Below are positions 48,590 to 56,996 of a stretch of DNA of 64,000 bases, piece by piece. The stretch comes from JADCRZ01 sp965200945. Lineage in GTDB: Bacteria > Bacteroidota > Bacteroidia > Chitinophagales > Chitinophagaceae. The stretch covers positions 62,001 through 126,000 of the forward strand of contig OZ241749.1 of the NCBI GenBank assembly GCA_965200945.1, written 5' to 3'. Position 1 is the first letter of the stretch, and every line of letters begins with the position of its first letter. A program made the translations under genes and the position numbers. Below the pieces are notes generated by a model. That model was not told the DNA's origin. It worked only from the letters and a program-made list of their open reading frames with translations, and made no database searches.

Positions 48590-48892
48590 ATGAAAGAAAA
48601 ACAGATCAAGTCAAGCCGTCGCAAGTACGACGCAACGTTCAAAAAAGAAGTGCTTCAGATGGTCGAATCAGGTCGTCCCATACCAGATATAGCCAGATCG
48701 CTGGGCGTGGGTGAAAACCTCATTTATCGCTGGAAGAGCCGCAGTAAGAACAAGGCGGCAGACACACCTCAAAGCACCATACCAGTTCTGGACCCCGAAA
48801 AACTTTCATTACAAAAGCGTGTCCGGGAACTGGAGCAGGAGCGTGATATTTTAAAAAAAGCGTTAGCCATTTTCAGCCGTCAGACATCGTGA
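48590..48892 (+). CDS. IS3-family transposase OrfA
   Basis: The 100-residue DNA-binding protein has a helix-turn-helix (FKKEVLQMVESGRPIPDIARSLG) and a zipper-like C-terminus. It overlaps OrfB by 4 bases; AAAAAAAG near the overlap could be a slippery site for a fusion. Confidence 0.92.
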   Translation: MKEKQIKSSRRKYDATFKKEVLQMVESGRPIPDIARSLGVGENLIYRWKSRSKNKAADTPQSTIPVLDPEKLSLQKRVRELEQERDILKKALAIFSRQTS

Positions 48893-49761
48893 TGCTATAC
48901 GAGTTCATAGACCATCATGCAAAAGAGTTTCCCATTCAAAAGCAGTGTAACGTGTTAGGGGTTAGTAAAAGCGGCTTTTATGACTGGCTGAGTGGCCGGA
49001 GCCATCAAATCTCTGCCGACCAGGCACAAAAACGCCAGCAGATCATCGGCACCTTCGAACATCACCGCAGCCGATATGGAACAAGACGCATAGTGGCTGC
49101 TTTGGCTGAGCAGGGCCTACAGTTGAGCCGCAGCAAGGTTCGAGGTGTCTTGAAGCAAGAGGGGATGAAAGCCATTCAGCCGCGCAGCTTTGTTCCCCGT
49201 ACTACCAACAGCAGGCACAGCTACCCCATAAGCCCAAATCTGCTGCTGGAGCGGCCTGGGCCGCAAAGGATCAATGAGGTGTGGGTGGGTGATATTACCT
49301 ACATACCTATGTCTGGGGGAGTATGGGCGTACCTGTCGGTATGGATGGATTTATACTCCAGAAAGATCATTGGATGGGAGCTGATGGATCACATGCGCGA
49401 AGAACTGGTGATAGCCTCCATGGGCAAAGCGCTGCAAGCCAGAAGTCCACCGGCAGATTTGATCGTTCACTCCGACCGGGGTGGGCAGTACGGAGGTAAA
49501 GCGTTCAGAAAGCTACTGGGCAAAGGGATCAGCCAAAGCATGAGCAGGGCTGGTAACGTATACGACAATGCGTTTATGGAAAGCTGTTTCAGCCGCTTCA
49601 AAGCGGAGTTGCTGCAGGGTGGAATGTTCCAGGGAATTGAAGATGGCTACACAGAGGTCTTCGAGTACATAGAGATGTATTACAACACCGAAAGACTGCA
49701 TTCATCGATTGGATATAAAAGTCCGGCGCGTTTTGAAGCAGCGTATAAAAAAACGAAGTAG
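48889..49761 (+). CDS. IS3-family transposase OrfB
   Basis: The 290-residue protein has an HTH_21 region (GTRRIVAALAEQGL) and DDE core: Asp in WVGDITYIP, Asp in HSDRGGQYGG, Glu in AFMESCFSRFKAE. It looks intact. Confidence 0.93.
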   Translation: MMLYEFIDHHAKEFPIQKQCNVLGVSKSGFYDWLSGRSHQISADQAQKRQQIIGTFEHHRSRYGTRRIVAALAEQGLQLSRSKVRGVLKQEGMKAIQPRSFVPRTTNSRHSYPISPNLLLERPGPQRINEVWVGDITYIPMSGGVWAYLSVWMDLYSRKIIGWELMDHMREELVIASMGKALQARSPPADLIVHSDRGGQYGGKAFRKLLGKGISQSMSRAGNVYDNAFMESCFSRFKAELLQGGMFQGIEDGYTEVFEYIEMYYNTERLHSSIGYKSPARFEAAYKKTK

Positions 49762-49973
49762 CTTTATGTGGCACAAACTAGCGGTGAGGTTTTGCACCGA
49801 AGAACTATTTAATTCAAGGGGCATCGAGCCCCTTGAATTAAGCACAAACAAAGCAGTTCAGTATTACCCAAAGAATTATTTCCTTATTGCTTCACTAAGA
49901 GAGTTTACTGTCCGTCATTTCTGGACCACCTCAGAATATGTAAATGAAATATTGAACAGTAAATAGAATGCCT

Positions 49974-50040
49974 AACGCACAACCTAATGGTTATAAAATT
50001 ATGGCTGGACGTTAAGCACTCAGCTATAAATCGCTATTTT
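49974..50040 (+). repeat. Half attC-like site 11
   Basis: Only the left part is clear: R'' AACGCACAAC (49974-49983), whose inverse matches the start core of cassette 11 (GTTGTGCGT, 9 of 9), then an AT-rich left arm. I cannot find the matching right arm and R' core, so the site was probably cut by a deletion in the next cassette. Confidence 0.65.
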
Positions 50041-50404
50041 GCTTTGTGGTTAATTGAAACTGAAGTTTTTCAATTGCAACCACTTCATAAACACTCTGAC
50101 GTAAGCAGCAATTTTTAACTACATCCCGTAACCTTAGACAGTACTTAAAAAGTGGAGCAAATTTCAAATTTATATCTTGGTGGAGTTTATCAAACAAAGT
50201 GGGACGAAAGACCATTTCATGTTTTGGCGTTTGACAATATAGAGCTATTTTATGATTGCTAAGGGCCATCAATTGACAATTGGACTTTTGAGAATTTGAA
50301 TAGTAAAGGCTACTATTATAGAAAGACACCGTTATTGTATAGTGTACCCCGGAATCAGGACAGGTAGTTAAGATAGAATTTTTCATCATTAAATTACCTA
50401 CATC

Positions 50405-50689
50405 ATGACAAAACAAAGTAGACGCAAATTCACGGCAGAATTCAAATCCAAAGTCGTTCTGGAAGCGCTCAAAGAGCGCAGCACCATAGAAGAACTCGCT
50501 AAAAAGCATGAAGTTCATCCCACCCAGATCAATACATGGAAACGGGAGTTTCTAAGTAAGGCTACCAGTGTCTTCGATGATAAAAATGACAGTGAGCAAA
50601 AGCAAAAAGAAGCTGACACCGAGAAGCTGTACGCACAGATCGGACAGCTGAAAGTGGAAAATGATTTTCTTAAAAAAATGTTGCATTGA
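50405..50689 (+). CDS. IS3-family transposase OrfA (copy 2)
   Basis: 94 residues, almost the same as the OrfA at 42982-43266, with the helix-turn-helix FTAEFKSKVVLEALKE and ELAKKHEVHPTQI. The slippery A-run before its end is shorter (seven A) than in copy 1. Confidence 0.9.
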   Translation: MTKQSRRKFTAEFKSKVVLEALKERSTIEELAKKHEVHPTQINTWKREFLSKATSVFDDKNDSEQKQKEADTEKLYAQIGQLKVENDFLKKMLH

Positions 50690-51527
50690 AACCTCTTGTT
50701 GAGCGAAAAACGATGATCGAAAAAGAGCATAGTCGTTTGAGCCTGGTTGAGCAGTGCCATCTGCTTGGCATACATTGAAGCGGACTTTACTACACCCCAT
50801 GTGCGGAAAGTGAGGAAAACCTGATCATCATGCGCCTGTTGGATGAACAATATTTTAAGATTCCGTTTTACGGTATTCGCAGACTCACAGCCTGGCTGCA
50901 GGATCAGGGATACGCTATCAATCGAAAACGGGTTGCACGGCTGATGAGCATTATGGGATGGAAGACCCTGTTCCGTGGCCGAAATACCAGTAAGCCAGGC
51001 AAGGGCCACAAGATATATCCTTATCTTCTCAAAGGGCTTCAGATCGACAGGCCCAATCAGGTATGGGCTACTGACATCACCTATATTCCGATGAAAAGGG
51101 CTTTATGTACCTGTGTGCCATTATTGACCTGCATACCCGGTACGTGGTGAACCGGAGCATCAGCAATACGATGACGGCCGAGTGGTGCAGGGAGGTGCTG
51201 GAGCAGGCCATAACTATGCACGGCAAGCCGGAGATCTTCAATTCGGATCAGGGCAGTCAGTTTACCAGTGAAGAGTTTACGCAGCATCTGAAAAAGCATG
51301 AGGTTCAGATCAGCATGGATGGCAAAGGCCGGGCGATAGACAATTTTTTTGTTGAGAGGCTGTGGCGCAGTGTAAAGTACGAGCACGTATACCTGCACTC
51401 GCCGGCAGACGGGGTTGCATTATACGAGGAGCCTAGCAATTATTTTACGTTCTACAACCGGGAGCGGTTACACCAGTCATTAGGATACCTGGCTCCGGAA
51501 GTTCTTTACAGAAAGGTAGCAGCATGA
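50686..51527 (+). pseudogene. IS3-family OrfB, disrupted (copy 2)
   Basis: Compared with the intact OrfB at 42143-42985, this frame has a TGA after LLGIH (near 50777) and a frameshift near 51098, after TYIPM. The rest, MYLCAIIDLHTRYVVN onward, is well preserved including the catalytic Asp and Glu. The copy is probably inactive on its own. Confidence 0.92.
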
Positions 51528-51720
51528 CGCCTGCTGCAGGCTTGCACTTTTTCAGTTGATATCTTTTGCAGCAGTTGTAACTTAGATGAACAGTATCAGA
51601 AAAGACATCAACTGAAAAAGTGCCTCGAATTGTATCTTAGTTTCTTACATTATCTGTCCGACAACTGGGGTACATTATATACATACGGAGAAATGTTGAT
51701 TGATGGGAGTTGCTCGATGG

Positions 51721-51920
51721 CTTACATAACATTCGGCTTGCTGCTATGTTTCCTGACGTTGTAACAATCGGCTGCAACTCTTTATCGGGTTCGTTTCAGC
51801 GGGACGTACAATTTTTAGGATTAGTTCATAACTTCAAGTTCGGTTTTTCAACACGGCTACAGCTCCGGGCTGGACAAGTAATGAATTCCAGCACAGCAGC
51901 AAGCCCTCAGCGTTAACTGA
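51721..51920 (+). repeat. attC-like site 12
   Basis: R'' CTTACATAAC (51721-51730), R' GTTAACTGA (51912-51920), 200 bp. Arms CGGCTTGCTGCTATG and CACAGCAGCAAGCCC pair. The start core of cassette 12 is lost, so the own-cassette test is not possible here. Confidence 0.88.
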
Positions 51921-51973
51921 TATTTTAGAAGACGCATTGGACGAAAGTGTGGAAACTGAAACTGAATATTATA

Positions 51974-52663
51974 ATGACTAAAAAAATCCCAATCACAGCG
52001 ATTATAGTTTTTTATGCAATTGCTATTTTTTTAAGATATATCACCGAGTATACAAGCTTAGCTTCAAATCTTGACAATAAATATTATGAGATTTTGACAG
52101 GAATTGGTCCAGCAATCGGAGCATTAGTTGCATCAAAATTATTTGGCTTTAAAATTTCAATGACACTAAAAGGGGATTTTAAAAATTTACTAATCCCTTT
52201 TTCTATTTATTGGTTACTGCCGATGATACTAATATCAACATATAGCTATATCACTACTAACGACTTCTCAATTATGTTATGTTTGACAATTTTAGTTTAC
52301 GGACTATGTGAAGAATTTGGCTGGCGAGGTTTTTTACAACCAGCTTTAAAATTTTTACCAAAATTTACAGGCATATTCGTTTTGACAATACTTTGGTACG
52401 TTTGGCATTTAAATTTTGGCTTAGATTTATCTCATTTAATGTTTTTTGGAATACTTCTTTTGGGGAGTTGGGGTATTGGTGTAGTTGCAGATAAAACAAA
52501 TTCACTTTTGGCAGTTGCTGCATTTCATTCACTAAATAATTTCTACCCAAAACTTGACATTGCGAAAGCTATTATTTTTATTATTTTAATATTAATTTGG
52601 ATTGCAACCATAGTTTATTTTAAAAGGTATTTTAGAATGAGTGGCGAGAAAAACATCATCTGA
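51974..52663 (+). CDS. Cassette 13: CPBP-family intramembrane metalloprotease
   Basis: The 229-residue protein has about seven to eight membrane helices, counted from ATG 51974 (a GTG nine codons earlier has no merit). The CAAX/Abi motifs are complete: EEFGWRG (Glu113, Glu114, Arg118), WHLNFG (His145) and FHSLNN (His185). Bacterial CPBP proteases are linked to bacteriocin immunity or maturation and to phage defence. It has no bacteriocin genes nearby, so the role is open. Confidence 0.93.
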   Translation: MTKKIPITAIIVFYAIAIFLRYITEYTSLASNLDNKYYEILTGIGPAIGALVASKLFGFKISMTLKGDFKNLLIPFSIYWLLPMILISTYSYITTNDFSIMLCLTILVYGLCEEFGWRGFLQPALKFLPKFTGIFVLTILWYVWHLNFGLDLSHLMFFGILLLGSWGIGVVADKTNSLLAVAAFHSLNNFYPKLDIAKAIIFIILILIWIATIVYFKRYFRMSGEKNII

Positions 52664-52856
52664 CATGTGGTTTTGCAATACTGGGCCATGACGTTGTAAT
52701 CTTCATCTTTAGCAACATGGCAGCATTAGTTAGTGCAGGACAGGCATCGGTGAGCTTTTGGTTGTTGTATTGTATATATGTTTTCAATCGGAAGGGGTTC
52801 CGGGCTTGACGTTTTCCACATCCCCCAATATCGCAAAGCCCTGTTCGTTAGGCACA
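52658..52856 (+). repeat. attC-like site 13
   Basis: The left end (TCATCTGACATGTGG) is degenerate; R' GTTAGGCACA is at 52847-52856, about 199 bp. Arms GGTTTTGCAATACTGGG and CCCAATATCGCAAAGCCC pair well. The left end overlaps the CPBP stop codon. Confidence 0.8.
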
Positions 52857-52935
52857 AGCTGCTCGAAGCCAAAGAAGGAAGCACCTTATCATCTTAAGCA
52901 AGATTGCTTAAATTTGAAAAGTAAACTGAGAAACA

Positions 52936-53141
52936 GTGGATAATATAACCTTATACAGTAAATTGGCGACATTGCCTTACGACCTAAAAGAAGAAGACTT
53001 TGATTTTGTTAACTTCTTGGCAACTAAGCGGAAGAAATCACAAGAGATAAAAGGCCGCAATTTTGCAGTGGCAAAGGTATGGTTGTTATGATGCCTAAGT
53101 TTGATTAGCCATTGGATGATTTCAAGGAATATATGCACTGA
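52936..53141 (+). pseudogene. Cassette 14a: decayed DUF2281-like antitoxin
   Basis: The frame from GTG 52936 reads YSKLATLPYDLKEEDFDFVNFL then breaks at about 53083; it continues in another frame as GMVVMMPKFD, stop, PLDDFKEYMH. This is the pattern of DUF2281 antitoxins, about 65-75 residues long. Its TGA (53139-53141) overlaps the ATG of the PIN gene, as in many toxin-antitoxin pairs. One frameshift and one nonsense codon make it inactive. Confidence 0.75.
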
Positions 53142-53424
53142 TGTAGCAAAATTTATTGGACACACATATCCTAATTTGGTACATCAACAGAGCCGGAACT
53201 TTCCGAAATTACAAGAACGGCTATTGAAGCAGACGACACCATCAACTTTGTAAGCATTGCTTCGTTGTGGAAATGGGCCATCAAAGTAAATATGGGTAAG
53301 TTGGAGCTAAAAACAACAATCAACCAAATTGGCAGAAAAATAGAGGAAAATGATTTTGAAGTGCTGCCAGTTACCTTTGAAGATACTCTAACCGTTACTA
53401 CCTTGCCCTTTGATCATATAAGAT

Positions 53425-54183
53425 ATGCACGAAATCACAACTACCCAAGTCTTCTACGACGCAGATGGCCTGAACATGGTCGCTCATCTAGCACGGCCAC
53501 ATGGCGAGGGTCCTTGGCCCGCAGTTCTTATGGGACACGACGGCGTTGGTCTTGACGACTACCAACGGAGCCGTGCTGATGATCTCGCAGCGCACGGTTA
53601 TGTTGCGCTCGCGATGGACTTCCACGGCGGACAGACCTTTTTTGGCAGTCCCGACGCGATGCTGGCTCGGACCCTGCCCTTGTTAGCCGACGAAGGACGG
53701 ATGCTGGCTATTGGTCGCGTAGCGCTGGACGTTCTCCTTGCGACGCTTGAAGTTGACGCCAACCAGCTCTTTGCTCTAGGCTATGGTGCTGGCGGCCGTA
53801 TCGTCCTTGAGCTTGCGAAAACAGGCGCACCGTTCAAAGCCGTCGCGGTTGTTCATCCCGGCCTGCCGAAACCTGATGCCCATAACTGGCGCGATGTAAA
53901 CAGCACCATCCTTCTCTGTACTGGCTCCGAGGACCCGCTGTGCACTCCCGACCAACTGCTCGCATTTGGTCACGCATTACAGGATGCCGGGGTTGACTGG
54001 CGCGTAAACATCTATGGCGGTGCCCAGCACGCTTTTTGGGCTCGCCCAACAAACTCGGACGGATCACCGACCGAAGGGCTCACGCATATTCAAGCGACCG
54101 TGCCAGGTGTCGGCTATCATCCAAAACACACTGAGCGCGCATGGCGAGCGGTTCTTGATCTTTTCGGAGAGGAACCGAAATGA
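53425..54183 (+). CDS. Dienelactone hydrolase-family protein, foreign and lacking the usual nucleophile
   Basis: The 252-residue alpha/beta-hydrolase has the DLH layout with GPWPAVLMGHDGVGLDDYQR, the catalytic Asp170 (GSEDPLCTPDQ) and His202 (GGAQHAFWARP). The nucleophile elbow, normally G-Y-C-x-G-G, reads GYGAGG with Gly121, so the Cys or Ser is missing and catalysis is doubtful. The base composition is far more GC-rich than all cassettes around it and resembles Proteobacteria. It lies inside the PIN toxin gene and overlaps the next frame by 4 bases (ATGA). Confidence 0.88.
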   Translation: MHEITTTQVFYDADGLNMVAHLARPHGEGPWPAVLMGHDGVGLDDYQRSRADDLAAHGYVALAMDFHGGQTFFGSPDAMLARTLPLLADEGRMLAIGRVALDVLLATLEVDANQLFALGYGAGGRIVLELAKTGAPFKAVAVVHPGLPKPDAHNWRDVNSTILLCTGSEDPLCTPDQLLAFGHALQDAGVDWRVNIYGGAQHAFWARPTNSDGSPTEGLTHIQATVPGVGYHPKHTERAWRAVLDLFGEEPK

Positions 54184-54387
54184 ACGATGTTGATGAAATC
54201 CGGACACGGGAAGAAGATTTGCGAAGCGCCATGTTGGCCGGGGACACCTCGGCCCTGTCGGACCTCATAGATGACCGAGCGGTTTTCACCGGACCTGACG
54301 GTTCAGTGCTGGCAAGGCTCAAGACCTTACGACGCACGAGTCCGGGATGCTGAAAGTCAGCAACATCGACGCGACCGATTCCTTGAA
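54180..54387 (+). pseudogene. Truncated NTF2/DUF4440-like gene
   Basis: ATG 54180 opens EEDLRSAMLAGDTSALSDLI and DDRAVFTGPDGSVLA, the start of a DUF4440/SnoaL-like fold. Then a frameshift near 54313 is needed to read AQDLTTHESGMLKVSNIDAT, and the sequence stops at the junction with the PIN toxin's C-terminus. It would be about half of the normal 120-130 residues. It is part of the same GC-rich block as the hydrolase. Confidence 0.75.
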
Positions 54388-54499
54388 GACCCATTTGACA
54401 GAATTATAATAGTACAAAGCTTCACTAATGGATTGACACTGATATCAAAGGATAAGAACTTATAGCTATATAAGGCGAAAATCCTTTGGTCAACAAGCT

Positions 54500-54634
54500 A
54501 ACGCCCAACATGGGTATTTATGCAAGTGTGGTAAGACGTTATATATTAGGCGGACGAATATCACGGTATCAGCATTTTTTCAAACAGCAGGAGAACGGCC
54601 AATCCCACACCTGCATAAATACCTTAACGTTGGC
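54500..54634 (+). repeat. attC-like site 14 (short form)
   Basis: R'' AACGCCCAAC (54500-54509), R' GTTGGC (54629-54634), about 135 bp. Arms GGTATTTATGCAAGTGTGG and CCACACCTGCATAAATACC pair almost perfectly. R'' agrees only partly (about 6 of 9) with the start core of cassette 14. The R' half is shared with the recombinase remnant that follows. Confidence 0.82.
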
Positions 54635-55380
54635 TTTTTTGACGGCTTCACTTACCACCCACTGAGTGCCGCGCTGGAAGAGGCAGGTACCATCCTGACC
54701 TTCAAAGAGCCATTTGTTTGGGCGCTCGACCTTGAGATATTTGGCGATGCCGCGGCAAAGCATGGTACCCAGGGGAATATATCGATCTTTACCGCCTTTG
54801 CCGTTTTGGACTTGCAGCATGCCGCGGGCGAGATCCACATCGGCGATGCTGAGCTGACGCACCTCGGCACAGCGCAAACCGCCGCTGTAGGTGGTACCAG
54901 CAGAATGCTGTGCTTGAGAAGGGTGCAGGCTTTGAGCAGGGCCCTCACCTCCGGCTGGCTGAGAACGACAGGCAGCTTGGAGTCGTGTTGAATCTCTGGC
55001 AGGTTGAACTGCTGATAGCTGAGTCCCCGCATTTTACAGGCATAGCGCATGCCGTAAACAGTGAACTTAAAAAAGGTGGCCGACCGGGAACCTTTGGATT
55101 TGACCAGGTACAGATAATCGAGGACTTGTTCGGAGTCCGGTTCTGCAGGTAAGCTGTTGAAGTGCAGGGCGAGATGAGCGAGCTGGCGGCTGTAGTTGGT
55201 GAGGGTGCTTTTACTCTTGCCGCTGGCGCTAATGGCTTGCTCCATTTCTTTGTAGAGTTGCTTAAAACCCTTTACTTTAGAGGAAGCTTGTGCTACGATG
55301 GTTACGTAATCGTTGGCTGCCGTACGCAGACCGGTAGTTCGTTTTGCTTGCTGGAGAAAAGTGTTTTTTATTATATGCAA
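54629..55380 (-). pseudogene. Remnant of a second tyrosine recombinase
   Basis: Read leftward, SKSTLTNYSRQLAHLALHFN and LPVVLSQPEVRALLKA are the core-binding domain and the start of a catalytic domain, with a frameshift near 54890, then SGGLRCAEVRQLSIADVDLA with the catalytic Arg and GKGGKDRYIPL. It ends at SEAVKKAN, where the site 14 core begins, so the HxxR and Tyr part is gone. The type resembles recombinases that accompany IS91-like elements in Bacteroidetes (a family impression). It is the only minus-strand non-IS gene in the array. Confidence 0.85.
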
Positions 55381-55431
55381 AGCAAAGCCACCTTATTCCT
55401 GAAGCGGCTTCTCAAATACCGGTAGGTTTAG

Positions 55432-55566
55432 TAAACAGAAGGTTTGCTCCTGTGCCGGCAGACGCAGGGCATTTCGTTATCGGGAATCCTATTTATCTTT
55501 CAATTGTTATTCGGCAAAATGAGTGCTATTGCCAGTACAGCAGAAAGCCGTTAACCATTGTAGGGC
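55432..55566 (+). repeat. attC-like site 15 (left end missing)
   Basis: Left arm GGTTTGCTCCTGTGCCGG and right arm CCAGTACAGCAGAAAGCC pair; the right core reads ATTGTAGGGC (55557-55566) in place of GTT. No R'' box is present because the recombinase remnant abuts. Inverted, the core agrees 8 of 10 with R'' of site 16, confirming it as the start of the GNAT cassette. Confidence 0.75.
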
Positions 55567-55593
55567 ATTTTGAGAGAGCTTAACTACAAAAAA

Positions 55594-56076
55594 ATGAATA
55601 ACAAGCTTGATATAAAGCTTCGACAAACGGAAGTTACTGACCTCGACAAACTGTTTCTTTTCCAACTCGACGAGGAGGCATGTAACCTTGCCGCATTTAC
55701 ACCTAAAAATTCGTTAGACTGGTCAGCGTACTTGACAAAATTCACGCAATTATTGAGCGACCCAACTGTAAATAACAAGACAATCATGGTTGACAATACC
55801 ATCGTTGGAAGTATTGCAAAGTTTGAAATGATGGGTGAAGCAGAAATAACGTATTGGCTCGACAGATCCTATTGGGGACAAGGAATTGCCACAAAGGCAC
55901 TTACAGACTTTCTTTTCATTGAAACGACAAGACCAATTTTCGGACGAGTGGCGTTTGACAATTTTCCTTCGCAAAAGGTTCTGGAAAATTCCGGCTTCAT
56001 ACGAGTCGGCTCAGACACGGGTTTTGCTAATGCCCGACAAAAGGAGACTGAAGAATTTATTTATAAGCTTGGATAG
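55594..56076 (+). CDS. Cassette 15: GNAT-family N-acetyltransferase
   Basis: The 160-residue protein (from ATG 55594; an upstream TTG would add eight residues) has the RimJ/RimL-type pattern: an N-terminal substrate region, a central EITYWLDRSYWGQGIATKAL with the acetyl-CoA loop (R/Q-x-x-G-x-G/A variant GQGIAT), and VAFDNFPSQKVLENSGFIRVG at the end. Acceptors may be a protein N-terminus, ribosomal protein or small molecule. Confidence 0.92.
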   Translation: MNNKLDIKLRQTEVTDLDKLFLFQLDEEACNLAAFTPKNSLDWSAYLTKFTQLLSDPTVNNKTIMVDNTIVGSIAKFEMMGEAEITYWLDRSYWGQGIATKALTDFLFIETTRPIFGRVAFDNFPSQKVLENSGFIRVGSDTGFANARQKETEEFIYKLG

Positions 56077-56088
56077 TGGCGTAAAAAC

Positions 56089-56288
56089 GCCCTGTAACAA
56101 GAGGCTTTACATAAGAGGAGTGGAGTCAAGAACAACCATCGGCTTCAGCATGACATCAGCATTTGTTCCAGCTGTGGGATAGTGCCAAGCATAAGATAGA
56201 TTATGAATATGTACTGACAATTTAGCACCAGTTGTCGATGGACGGAAAACGCCGTCCAACTTGGCGTAAAGCCCTCAAAGTTACCTGC
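56089..56288 (+). repeat. attC-like site 16
   Basis: R'' GCCCTGTAAC (56089-56098), R' GTTACCTGC (56280-56288), 200 bp. Arms GAGGCTTTACATAAGAGGAG and CCAACTTGGCGTAAAGCCCTC pair imperfectly. Inverted R'' matches the start of the GNAT cassette at 8 of 10. Confidence 0.88.
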
Positions 56289-56368
56289 TATGCCGTTCGG
56301 CAGCTTTAGGATTATTACAGGCTGACAAAAATTATTGTAGTGTAGTCAAGCTTAACAAAACAAATCCA

Positions 56369-56674
56369 ATGAGAAATAAAAATTATATGAGGTTTATTCT
56401 TTTTTTAGCTATCATTTTTCTTTCTTCTTGTGAAACGAAAAAAGAAACAATTCTAAATAAGCAACAAGCTATTAAGGAAGAAATGGAACAAGTAAAAAAA
56501 ATCTATTACAAAAAACAAGACAGTTTAGAAAGCGTAAAGCAGGCTGATACAAATTCAGCAAAACGTCTTGTAATTGCCGTAGATTTAGTGGCAGCCGATA
56601 GAGAAAAATCAGTTACGCTGATTAAATTCCAACACGAATATGATTCTTTGGGAGTAGAAATTGAAAAGAAGTAA
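56369..56674 (+). CDS. Cassette 16: small lipoprotein with coiled coil
   Basis: The 101-residue protein has a lipoprotein signal (residues 1-19) with lipobox LSSC and Cys21 or nearby. The mature part is charged and helical, rich in K, E and Q with heptad-like spacing (NKQQAIKEEMEQVKKIYYKK). No family is recognised. It lies 81 bases from the core of site 16. Confidence 0.72.
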   Translation: MRNKNYMRFILFLAIIFLSSCETKKETILNKQQAIKEEMEQVKKIYYKKQDSLESVKQADTNSAKRLVIAVDLVAADREKSVTLIKFQHEYDSLGVEIEKK

Positions 56675-56767
56675 ATAATGACTTCAGTTCTTTAGAGAAT
56701 GATTAAATCACAAAACATATAGAAGAAGTTCTGTTAGGGTCAATTAAGCAAATCATCGATAGAGAAA

Positions 56768-56965
56768 ATGGCTTGCAAAAGCAGTTTTGATTAAGTAGGG
56801 CGGACAGAAGAACAATGAGCTGATTGCGGAGCCGGCAGCAGTTTAAGCAGATAGATAGAGCGGGGCAAAGTAACAGAAAGTATTTTTTCAACGTATATTG
56901 AACACCCGTCATCGGCGGACGTAACACCGAATACTACCTAACCAAAGCCGTTCGCGTTGCCCGTC
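56768..56965 (+). repeat. attC-like site 17 (degenerate left end)
   Basis: R' GTTGCCCGTC is at 56956-56965. The arms TTTTGATTAAGTAGGGCGG and its partner near ACTACCTAACCAAAGCC pair partly. The expected R'' box is not clear. The length of about 198 bp fits the series. Confidence 0.65.
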
Positions 56966-56996
56966 AAGCGTACAGACTTCACAGACAAACTTTAAA

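Larger units (their letters stand above)
48537..49933 (+). mobile_element. IS3-family element at the 3' end of cassette 11
   Basis: The 1397-bp element has ends TGAGATGGTCC and GGACCACCTCA, extended inverted repeats (ACGGACAGTAAA and inverse), and the 3-bp duplication GAA on both sides, as usual for IS3. A 14-bp perfect hairpin at 49809-49841 lies in the roughly 170 bases between OrfB and the right end. Confidence 0.93.
50342..51675 (+). mobile_element. IS3-family element, copy 2 (decayed)
   Basis: The 1334-bp element is the same length as the copy at 41996-43329, with ends GTGTACCCC and GGGGTACAT and TATA on both sides (50338-50341, 51676-51679). It has diverged visibly in sequence; OrfA is open and OrfB is broken. 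Confidence 0.92.
50152..51695 (+). pseudogene. Cassette 12: broken gene of unknown function
   Basis: A coding-like stretch starts near GTG 50152 (segments LYLGGVYQTKWDERPFHVLA and NWTFENLNSKGYYYRKTP) but has an in-frame TAA after ELFYDC and is cut by an IS3 element at 50342. Removing the IS with one TATA continues as LLYIHTEKC to a stop at about 51695, shortly before site 12. The family is unknown. The 5' end and its core are missing. Confidence 0.55.
53141..54501 (+). pseudogene. Cassette 14b: PIN-domain toxin gene, broken and split by inserted DNA
   Basis: From ATG 53141 the second codon is TAG, then NLLDTHILIWYINRAGT, a VapC-like PIN start with the first catalytic Asp. A frameshift near 53200 leads to EADDTINFVSIASLWKWAIKV and on to TLPFDH at 53417. 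The C-terminus, DPFDRIIIVQSFTNGLTLIS and KDKNL, stop, LYKAKILW, is found only from 54388 to 54501. The two parts would join with a one-residue gap, so about 970 bp were inserted in the gene. It ends beside site 14. Confidence 0.82.

Noticed and set aside
50024..50518. Minus-strand frame of 164 codons
   Set aside because: It runs across the left end of an IS3 element and includes the reverse of OrfA, so it is chance.
33142..56965. The regularly recurring repeats as a CRISPR array
   Set aside because: The repeats are about 200 bp, imperfect, palindromic and separated by genes of differing length; no short spacers or cas genes exist.
33142..56965. The palindromes as transcription terminators or REP elements
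   Set aside because: They have no T-run after a stem, and the own-cassette match of the end boxes is not explained by either.
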